5,259 nt of DNA from Lysobacterales bacterium (GTDB lineage: Bacteria; Pseudomonadota; Gammaproteobacteria; Xanthomonadales; SZUA-36). The stretch lies in contig SHZL01000203.1 of NCBI GenBank assembly GCA_009692275.1, forward strand, positions 1-5,259. The letters are read 5' to 3'. The notes under the pieces are model-generated. The model was not told where the DNA came from and ran no database searches. It saw nothing but the letters and a program-made list of their open reading frames with translations. A program made the translations under genes and the position numbers. Positions 1-4,450 of this stretch are shown here, in pieces. Position 1 is the stretch's first letter; every line of letters begins with the position of its first letter.

Positions 1-746
1 ACCTGTTGCGGGTCACCTGCGTCACCATGAAAGACCGAATGGGTACCGTCCAGCATCACCACGTCACCTTCCAGCAATTGGTCCCAGTTGCCCTGCCGAA
101 CCCGTTGCGCCAGGACCTGGTTGAACAGGAAGCTACGCACTGCTGACAGGTAAATACTTTGCTTTGAGCGGGGTATTCGTCCCCCTTCCGCCAACCAGCG
201 AGCCGCCTTCCACACGTTGTCGCCCGCATGGCCGAACCGCTGGGGTCCAAAATAATTGGGCAAGCCACGCAACCGGACCTGCTCCAGCCGCAACAACAGC
301 TCATCCTTGTCGCCCTGGATGTTACGCACGACGATCCTGAACCGGTTGCCGGTCAACACGCCCCGTTTGAGCTTCTTCTGGTGCCGCGCTGCCTGGATGA
401 TGGTGGCATCAGGAATCTGCCACTCTCGCCAGGGTGCTTCCTTTTCCACCGCCATGGGAAGGGAAAACCACTGCGTAGTTACTGCGTGCCGGTCTTTCAT
501 GCCCGCATAGCCAACGTCCCGGGCAGCGCAACCGGCTGCCAGGGCCAGTTGCCCGGCAATCCAGTCGGTATTGGCACCACGCTTGGTCAATTGCACCCAC
601 AGGTGGGCCCCTGCTCCCGACGGGCTGACCTGGGGCAGTTCATCGACCCGGAAATCTTCGAGGCACGAACGCAGTTCACCCCTGGCTGCAGGCGGTCCAA
701 GGAAACGCGGCCATTGCGGCAGGACACGCAGAGCGTTGAGGTCCAT
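1..746 (-). CDS. truD: tRNA pseudouridine(13) synthase TruD, 3' end outside window
   Basis: TruD converts uridine 13 of certain tRNAs to pseudouridine in the cytoplasm. I translated the minus strand from the ATG at 746-744. It stays open to the window edge and gives 248 residues, about 70% of the roughly 350 usual for the family. The catalytic motif GMKDRHAVT lies at residues 82-90, with Asp85 matching the catalytic Asp80 of E. coli TruD. The family motif NYFGPQRFG is at 164-172, and the early segment LEDFRVDEL (29-37) matches the conserved N-terminal 'EDF.V.E' region. The ATG directly follows the ispF stop (TGA then ATG, no spacer) and has no clear Shine-Dalgarno sequence, so translation is probably coupled to ispF. 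The ispF-truD order is standard in gammaproteobacteria. The C-terminal part, including the end of the TruD insertion domain, is not visible, so intactness cannot be judged. Confidence 0.95.
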   Translation of the reverse strand, partial: MDLNALRVLPQWPRFLGPPAARGELRSCLEDFRVDELPQVSPSGAGAHLWVQLTKRGANTDWIAGQLALAAGCAARDVGYAGMKDRHAVTTQWFSLPMAVEKEAPWREWQIPDATIIQAARHQKKLKRGVLTGNRFRIVVRNIQGDKDELLLRLEQVRLRGLPNYFGPQRFGHAGDNVWKAARWLAEGGRIPRSKQSIYLSAVRSFLFNQVLAQRVRQGNWDQLLEGDVVMLDGTHSVFHGDAGDPQQ

Positions 747-1226
747 TCAGGGCTGCTGGATCAGCGCGATTGCCATGGCGGCAATGCCTTCACCGCGCCC
801 GCAGAAACCCAGTCGTTCCGTAGTGGTTGCCTTGACTGATACGGCCGTTACCCCGATTTCAAGGGCGGCGGCAATAGCCTTTTGCATATGCTGTGCATGG
901 GGTGCGATTTTCGGTTCTTCACATACAATGGTCAGGTCAACATTTCCCACGCTCCAGCCCCGTTCCTGGATCATGGCATAGACCCGCCGCAACAGGTCCA
1001 GGCTGTCAGCACCCCGCCATGCCTCATCGCCGGGCGGGAAATGACGGCCAATGTCACCCAGGGCAAGTGCACCCAGCAAGGCATCGCACAATGCGTGCAG
1101 GGCCACGTCACCATCGGAGTGTCCTTCGATACCGTGGTGATGCGGAATGCGCACTCCACCGAGCATGACGTGATCACCCGGCATGAAGGCATGCACGTCA
1201 AGTCCCTGGCCCACTCTAAGCGTCAC
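747..1226 (-). CDS. ispF: 2-C-methyl-D-erythritol 2,4-cyclodiphosphate synthase IspF
   Basis: IspF cyclises 4-diphosphocytidyl-methylerythritol 2-phosphate to the 2,4-cyclodiphosphate with release of CMP, the fifth step of the MEP isoprenoid pathway. Family enzymes are trimers with a divalent metal site. The protein has 159 residues, the normal length. Metal ligands are visible as Asp10 and His12 in GLDVH and His44 in the motif HSDGDVALHAL (36-46). Other signatures are DIGRHFPP (58-65), PKIAPH (105-110) and KATTTERLGF.GRGEG (132-147). The start codon is GTG at 1226-1224, supported by an AAGGAA ribosome binding site five nt upstream. A second in-frame GTG four codons later is less well placed. 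The gene is separate from ispD, not an ispDF fusion, and lies 51 nt after it. The stop codon abuts the truD ATG. Confidence 0.97.
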   Translation of the reverse strand: MTLRVGQGLDVHAFMPGDHVMLGGVRIPHHHGIEGHSDGDVALHALCDALLGALALGDIGRHFPPGDEAWRGADSLDLLRRVYAMIQERGWSVGNVDLTIVCEEPKIAPHAQHMQKAIAAALEIGVTAVSVKATTTERLGFCGRGEGIAAMAIALIQQP

Positions 1227-1231
1227 GATTA

Positions 1232-1237
1232 TTCCTT
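1232..1237 (-). promoter_or_regulatory. ribosome binding site of ispF
   Basis: On the minus strand AAGGAA ends five nt before the GTG at 1226. It is the clearest Shine-Dalgarno sequence in this operon. It decides in favour of the GTG start and suggests ispF is initiated independently, despite the repeat-containing gap after ispD. Confidence 0.6.
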
Positions 1238-1260
1238 GCTGAGGTCATGTTGCCAATGTT

Positions 1261-1316
1261 GTGTTAGTAGTGTCGTGTTAGTGGCGGCGTGTTGGTGGTA
1301 TCGTGTTACTGATTTG
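1261..1316 (-). repeat. four imperfect 14-bp tandem repeats at the 3' end of ispD
   Basis: Read on the plus strand, four consecutive 14-mers begin with GTGTT: GTGTTAGTAGTGTC (1261), GTGTTAGTGGCGGC (1275), GTGTTGGTGGTATC (1289) and GTGTTACTGATTTG (1303). Units 2 and 3 each match unit 1 at 11 of 14 positions, and unit 4 matches at 9. A weaker fifth copy may precede them at 1247-1260. The last 12 sense codons of ispD and its stop lie exactly within units 2 to 4, and unit 1 is intergenic. The unit is not a multiple of three, so any gain or loss of a copy changes the IspD C-terminus and stop position. Confidence 0.75.
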
Positions 1317-2006
1317 GCGCCGCCTGAGAATCAGTTCCGCCATCGGCAGGTCATCGGCGCAGGTAATCTTGACATTACTGGAGGATCCGCGCACCAACAA
1401 GGGGTGAAAGCCAGCCCGCTCCATGGCTTCCGCCTCGTCCGTGGGCTGAACCCCGGAGTCGATCACTGCCTGCAGATTGCGTAGCAAAGCATCCAGTGGG
1501 AACAACTGCGGGGTCTGCGCCGACCACAAACCCGACCGGTCCACCGTGCGGTCTATGCGTTGATGCGCTTGTTCCCGTTTCAGGGTGTCGCTGACCGGAA
1601 CAGCCAGTATGGCGCCGTGTTCGCTAGCCAGGCCAAGGAGCATCAACTCGGCCAGGGATGAGGCAGCCAGGCAGGGACGGGCCGCATCATGCACCAGCAC
1701 CCACTCGCACCGCGCGTCGATGCTGCGAATATACCGCAAGCCGTTGAGTACGGACCGGGCGCGGCTGTCGCCGCCCGTGGTGGTGCTCACTTCGGGAAAC
1801 AGGGGCCCAACGAGACCATCATAAAAACTATCATTTTGTGCCAGCACCACGGTCACCGCCTGGACGGCCGGATGTTCACGCACTGCTGCAATGCTGTGAG
1901 CCAGGACGGGTTTGCCCAGTAGCTGCATATACTGCTTCGGCGTTGCACCGCCAAAACGGATGCTTTGACCAGCAGCAGGAACCAGGGCACGAACGTGCTG
2001 CGTCAT
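1278..2006 (-). CDS. ispD: 2-C-methyl-D-erythritol 4-phosphate cytidylyltransferase IspD
   Basis: IspD transfers CMP from CTP to 2-C-methylerythritol 4-phosphate, giving 4-diphosphocytidyl-methylerythritol in the MEP pathway. The protein has 242 residues (E. coli 236). The nucleotide-binding N-terminus reads VPAAGQSIRFGGATPKQY (9-26), with Arg17 and Lys24 matching the catalytic Arg20 and Lys27 of E. coli. Further motifs are GGDSRARSVLNGL (78-90), VLVHDAARPCL (103-113, Asp107), RTVDRSGLWSAQTPQLF (153-169) and NVKIT (211-215, Lys213). The ATG at 2006-2004 gives the correct family N-terminus. It is 12 nt after ftsB, with only a weak AGGA about 18 nt upstream, so coupling to ftsB is likely. The last 12 residues (QISNTIPPTRRH) extend past the conserved fold and are encoded by a 14-bp tandem repeat array, so this tail is probably a lineage-specific addition. 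Confidence 0.97.
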   Translation of the reverse strand: MTQHVRALVPAAGQSIRFGGATPKQYMQLLGKPVLAHSIAAVREHPAVQAVTVVLAQNDSFYDGLVGPLFPEVSTTTGGDSRARSVLNGLRYIRSIDARCEWVLVHDAARPCLAASSLAELMLLGLASEHGAILAVPVSDTLKREQAHQRIDRTVDRSGLWSAQTPQLFPLDALLRNLQAVIDSGVQPTDEAEAMERAGFHPLLVRGSSSNVKITCADDLPMAELILRRRQISNTIPPTRRH

Positions 2007-2018
2007 GGCGGTTTGTTG

Positions 2019-2318
2019 TTATTCCTGCTTTTCCGGCTTGGGTGGAGTGCCGGGCACAACCTGGTAAAACTCTTCGTCTTGGCGAATCATGCCCATTTCA
2101 CTTCGCGCTCTTTCCTCGATGGCCTCATAACCCTGGCGCAGGTCTTCCACTTCAGCCTGCAGTTCCTGGTTACGCTGTTCGAGAAACTTGTTCTCCTCGA
2201 CCTGCTCGGCAACCCGCTGTTCCAGTCGGCGCACATTGGCAAAACCGCCTTCACCAAACCAGAGCTTGTACTGCAGCGCCAGCAGCACGATCAGCAACAC
2301 CACCAGCAGAATGCGCAT
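2019..2318 (-). CDS. ftsB: cell division protein FtsB
   Basis: FtsB is a small bitopic inner-membrane protein of the divisome. It forms the FtsQ-FtsL-FtsB subcomplex that helps activate septal peptidoglycan synthesis. The protein has 99 residues (E. coli about 103). Residues 2-17 are a hydrophobic membrane helix rich in Leu, Val and Ile, followed by the family motif YKLWFGEGGFANVRRL (17-32). Residues about 28-70 form a Glu/Gln/Leu-rich coiled coil. The typical segment ERARSEMGMIRQDEEFYQVV (69-88) comes next, and the periplasmic tail ends in Pro/Lys/Glu residues. The ATG at 2318-2316 is 8 nt downstream of the eno stop and lacks a canonical Shine-Dalgarno sequence. A short GC hairpin covers the region. 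The eno-ftsB-ispD order is the usual gammaproteobacterial one. Confidence 0.96.
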   Translation of the reverse strand: MRILLVVLLIVLLALQYKLWFGEGGFANVRRLEQRVAEQVEENKFLEQRNQELQAEVEDLRQGYEAIEERARSEMGMIRQDEEFYQVVPGTPPKPEKQE

Positions 2319-2320
2319 GC

Positions 2321-2336
2321 CCGGGGTTATCCCCGG
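2321..2336. other. small GC hairpin across the eno stop and ftsB leader
   Basis: CCGGGG and CCCCGG pair as a 6-bp perfect stem around a TTAT loop. On the coding strand the eno TAA stop sits in the loop, and the 3' arm occupies the place where an ftsB Shine-Dalgarno sequence would be. There is no T-tract, so a terminator is unlikely. A role in limiting FtsB translation relative to the abundant enolase is inference only. Confidence 0.4.
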
Positions 2337-3622
2337 TTCCTGAGGTTTCTGAACGCACTGGGCCCGGCATACTGGCCGCGCTGGCCCAGGGCTTCCTCAA
2401 TCCGCAACAGTTGATTGTACTTGGCAACCCGGTCGGAGCGACACAATGACCCGGTCTTGATCTGGTTGGCGGAAGTTGCCACGGCCAGGTCAGCAATCGT
2501 GGTGTCTTCGGTTTCACCGGAACGCTGCGAAATCACCGAGCTGTATCCGGCAGCTTCAGCCATATCGATGGCTGCCAGTGTTTCACTCAAGGTACCGATC
2601 TGGTTCAGCTTGATCAGGATGGAATTGGCGATGCCTCTATCAATGCCTTGCTGGAAAATCCGGGTATTGGTTACAAACAGGTCATCACCCACCAGTTGGC
2701 AACGCTCGCCCAGGCGATCGGTCAGTTCCTTCCAGCCATCCCAATCGCCCTCGGCCATGCCATCCTCGACACTGATGATCGGGTACTGCCCAACCCAGCT
2801 TTCAAGATACTGTGCAAACTCGCTGGAGTCGAAACTCCTCCTCTCGGACTCGAAGTGATAACGGCCATCTCTATAGAATTCTGACGACGCCACATCCAGG
2901 CCCAGATAGACGTCTGTGCCGACCTGGTAACCGGATTTTTCAATGGCCTCCAGTATGACTTCAACAGCAGCTTCGTTGCTGGGCAGGTCCGGGGCAAATC
3001 CGCCTTCATCACCAACCGCCGTACTATGGCCACGCTGATGCAACACCGATTTCAGGGCATGAAAAATCTCAACTCCGCAACGCAGGGCTTCGGAAAAACT
3101 CGGCAAGCCTACCGGCAGCACCATGAATTCCTGCATGTCCACGTTGTTATCTGCATGCGCTCCACCGTTGATGATATTCATCATGGGCACCGGCAAAGAC
3201 AAGTCTCTGTTGCCGCCTGCGAGCCTTGCCCACAAGGGCATGCCTTGATGCGCTGCCATCGCATGGGCGGCGGCCAGTGATACACCCAGCAGGGCATTGG
3301 CTCCGAGATTGGCCTTGTTTTCGGTGCCATCGAGTTCCACCAGGCGCTGATCAAGCGCTGCCTGGTCGGCAGCATCGGTGCCGAGCAGGGCATTTGCCAG
3401 CGCAGTGTTGACATTGGCCACTGCCCGCGTGACTCCCTTGCCGAAGTAGCGGCGCTTGTCACCATCCCGCAGTTCAATGGCCTCGCGTGAACCGGTGGAT
3501 GCTCCGGACGGGACAGCGGCGCGGCCGAACGCCCCCGACTCCAGCCGAACTTCAGCTTCCAGCGTCGGATTGCCCCGTGAATCCAGGATTTCGCGGGCAT
3601 GTATGGTTTTTATGCGGGTCAT
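2327..3622 (-). CDS. eno: enolase (phosphopyruvate hydratase)
   Basis: Enolase interconverts 2-phosphoglycerate and phosphoenolpyruvate in glycolysis and gluconeogenesis. It is a cytoplasmic, Mg-dependent dimer. The protein has 431 residues, full length. The N-terminal domain shows REILDSRGNPT (10-20) and the mobile-loop motif PSGASTGSREA (38-48). In the barrel domain the general acid/base residues are Glu206 (GDEGGFAP) and Lys338 (LIKLNQIG). The metal ligands are Asp243, Glu286 (SVEDGM) and Asp313 (GDDLFVTN). Lys389 (QIKTGS) is the second conserved substrate lysine. One oddity is that the usual SHRSGETED signature reads SQRSGETED, with Gln366 in place of the active-site His. The start ATG at 3622-3620 gives the normal N-terminus, but no strong Shine-Dalgarno sequence or promoter is visible in the 37 nt after higA. 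It leads the eno-ftsB-ispD-ispF-truD run. Confidence 0.98.
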   Translation of the reverse strand: MTRIKTIHAREILDSRGNPTLEAEVRLESGAFGRAAVPSGASTGSREAIELRDGDKRRYFGKGVTRAVANVNTALANALLGTDAADQAALDQRLVELDGTENKANLGANALLGVSLAAAHAMAAHQGMPLWARLAGGNRDLSLPVPMMNIINGGAHADNNVDMQEFMVLPVGLPSFSEALRCGVEIFHALKSVLHQRGHSTAVGDEGGFAPDLPSNEAAVEVILEAIEKSGYQVGTDVYLGLDVASSEFYRDGRYHFESERRSFDSSEFAQYLESWVGQYPIISVEDGMAEGDWDGWKELTDRLGERCQLVGDDLFVTNTRIFQQGIDRGIANSILIKLNQIGTLSETLAAIDMAEAAGYSSVISQRSGETEDTTIADLAVATSANQIKTGSLCRSDRVAKYNQLLRIEEALGQRGQYAGPSAFRNLRNRG

Positions 3623-3659
3623 AATGGGGCTGCCTATTAGCCGTTTCCGGTATATGTCT

Positions 3660-3977
3660 TTATGCGGCCATCAAATCAGTCTTGATCGGTTTGATACCCG
3701 CCAGTTTTTCTGGGTGTTGCGTGACTTCCCACAAATCGACGGCCTGCTGCATGCGAAGCCAGCTTTCCGGCGTGGTATTGAGCAGCTTTGCAACTCGCGC
3801 CGCCATCTCTGGTGTCATGCCGCGTTTTTCATGCAGCAGTTCAGAAACCGACAGTCTGGATACGCCAATCCTCTGAGCAAACTCAGTTTGCGTCATCTCA
3901 AGGGCTGGGAGTACATCTTCGCGCAAAATTGCGCCCGGGTGCGGAGGGCGACGCTTCGGGTCTCGCAGGCTCTTCAT
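3660..3977 (-). CDS. higA: HigA-family antitoxin (XRE helix-turn-helix)
   Basis: HigA-type antitoxins neutralise the HigB mRNA interferase by direct binding, and repress their own operon through a helix-turn-helix domain. The protein has 105 residues, usual for the family. It begins with the typical RRPPHPGAILREDVLPALEM segment (9-28), then an XRE-type helix-turn-helix at about 29-70 (TQTEFAQRIGVSRLSVSELL, then KRGMTPEMAARVAKLL), then the conserved SWLRMQQAVDLW (72-83). The C-terminal tail (about 84-105) ends in TDLMAA. The ATG overlaps the toxin stop by one base (TGATG), the usual toxin-first higBA coupling. The gene itself looks intact although its partner toxin is truncated, so it may be an orphan regulator. 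It ends 37 nt before eno, so a transcript through higA would read into eno. Confidence 0.9.
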   Translation of the reverse strand: MKSLRDPKRRPPHPGAILREDVLPALEMTQTEFAQRIGVSRLSVSELLHEKRGMTPEMAARVAKLLNTTPESWLRMQQAVDLWEVTQHPEKLAGIKPIKTDLMAA

Positions 3978-4120
3978 CAGTAATGGTCCTCCAAATCAAC
4001 ATCAATGGCATCTTCGCCGCCGAATCTGAAAGTGATACGCCAGTTACCGGTAACAGTCACGGCATAGGTTCCCTTGCGGTCGCCCGTCAGCGGGTGAAAC
4101 TTGTATCCCGGAATGTTCAT
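3977..4120 (-). pseudogene. higB: HigB-type (RelE/ParE superfamily) toxin, C-terminal half only
   Basis: HigB toxins are ribosome-dependent mRNA interferases of about 90 residues. The 47 codons here match the family's C-terminal half: MNIPGYKFHPL, then TGDRKGTYAV, then GNWRITFRF, then DVDLEDHY. The Lys and Arg residues that line the RelE-fold active site are present in the GDRKG and NWRITF motifs. The last two residues are His-Tyr, where many homologues end Tyr-His. The N-terminal half is absent. The frame stays open upstream to a TTG at 4204, but those 28 codons show no HigB similarity and are antisense to a PEP-CTERM gene fragment. I chose the ATG at 4120-4118 because family similarity begins there and GGAAGA lies five nt upstream. 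The normal higBA promoter must also be missing. A 47-residue product is probably non-toxic, though this cannot be settled from sequence. Confidence 0.75.
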
Positions 4121-4145
4121 ATCAATCTTCCGCACCATCAGCTCT
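4121..4145. other. breakpoint between two 5'-truncated genes
   Basis: Left of this interval the minus strand encodes the C-terminal half of HigB. Right of it the plus strand encodes the C-terminal part of a PEP-CTERM protein. Both genes lose their 5' portion here. No insertion sequence, tRNA or target-site duplication is visible at the join. It is either a real recombination junction or an assembly join, and sequence alone does not distinguish them. Confidence 0.6.
4126..4131 (-). promoter_or_regulatory. possible ribosome binding site for the truncated higB
   Basis: GGAAGA on the minus strand lies five nt before the ATG at 4120. It sits to the right of the point where HigB similarity ends, so it was not originally a higB initiation site. 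It may allow translation of the 47-codon remnant and hence coupled translation of higA. Confidence 0.35.
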
Positions 4146-4346
4146 GCTAACCAATTCATGGGATTCTGGCTTGCAGATCCGACCCAGACGATCACTTCTT
4201 TCAAGGTTCAGCCAATGGGCACCGCTGCTGCTTACTTCGTCGGAGCCGAGACCATGTATCTCGGAACCGCTGTAGCGGTGCCGGCACCAGGCGCCATCGC
4301 GCTGCTCGGCGCCGCCGGGCTCATCGGTGGGGCGCGCCGCTGGTTT
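4146..4346 (+). pseudogene. C-terminal fragment of a PEP-CTERM sorting-domain protein
   Basis: PEP-CTERM proteins are exported and carry a C-terminal tag (a Pro-x-Pro motif, a membrane helix and an Arg cluster) that is recognised by exosortase in Gram-negative bacteria. The fragment reads ANQFMGFWLADPTQTITSF, followed by about 25 residues resembling the end of a beta-rich PEP-CTERM ectodomain. The tag itself follows at 4278-4340: VPAPG, a hydrophobic run AIALLGAAGLIGGA, then RR. The VPAPG variant of the motif is common. The signal peptide and most of the ectodomain are missing, because a stop (4095-4097) and the higB remnant lie upstream. No stop follows the Arg pair in frame. The frame runs on through the hairpin to about 4475, whereas TAG occurs in the next frame at 4345-4347, suggesting a small frameshift near the natural end. 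This is a gene remnant and probably not expressed. Confidence 0.65.
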
Positions 4347-4355
4347 AGAAATGAA

Positions 4356-4407
4356 CACACACATAACAACGCGCACTCCATTAGGAGTGCGCGTTGTTAT
4401 GTGTGTG
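4356..4407. terminator. long perfect inverted repeat, possible bidirectional terminator
   Basis: Arms at 4356-4379 and 4384-4407 are 24 bp long, perfectly complementary, and separated by a 4-nt loop (ATTA). The inner half is GC-rich (GCGCACTCC / GGAGTGCGC) and the outer half is CA/TG-rich. It lies between the convergent ends of the PEP-CTERM remnant (+) and the binding-protein gene (-), where a shared terminator would sit, starting 43 nt past the latter's stop. Neither side has a clean T-tract. On the minus strand it is followed by TTCATTTCT, only moderately T-rich. The stem is unusually long and perfect for a terminator, so a small palindromic repeat element is an alternative. Confidence 0.5.
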
Positions 4408-4450
4408 GTCGGATTGAATTGCTCCGCCTATCCACCCCTACCGGGACGAC

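Noticed and set aside
228..839. Long plus-strand open frame of about 200 codons opposite truD and the end of ispF
   Set aside because: It is an antisense shadow of truD/ispF with no recognisable domain and no plausible start context. The coding strand shows clear family motifs.
1261..1316. CRISPR-like or iteron-like array at the ispD end
   Set aside because: The units are contiguous 14-mers without spacers, lie partly within a coding sequence, and have no replication or cas genes nearby. A minisatellite explains them.
882..1484. Plus-strand open frame of about 200 codons opposite ispF and ispD
   Set aside because: It is an antisense shadow crossing two well-supported genes and their gap, and its composition is not protein-like.
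747..2006. IspDF bifunctional fusion
   Set aside because: ispD ends with a TAA at 1280-1278, and ispF has its own GTG start and ribosome binding site 51 nt later.
1965..2414. Plus-strand open frame with some hydrophobic runs opposite ftsB
   Set aside because: It mirrors the ftsB coiled coil and membrane segment on the other strand. ftsB is strongly supported by family motifs.
3647..3674. A possible sigma-70 promoter for eno (TTGATG and TATACC on the minus strand)
   Set aside because: The spacing is 14 nt, outside the normal 16-18 nt, and no better -10 lies at the right distance.
4122..4376. A minus-strand frame ending in GAED next to the HigB remnant, which could be the lost HigB N-terminus shifted by a 4-nt insertion
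   Set aside because: Apart from a few residues at its end, the translation does not resemble a HigB N-terminus, and it is antisense to the PEP-CTERM fragment.
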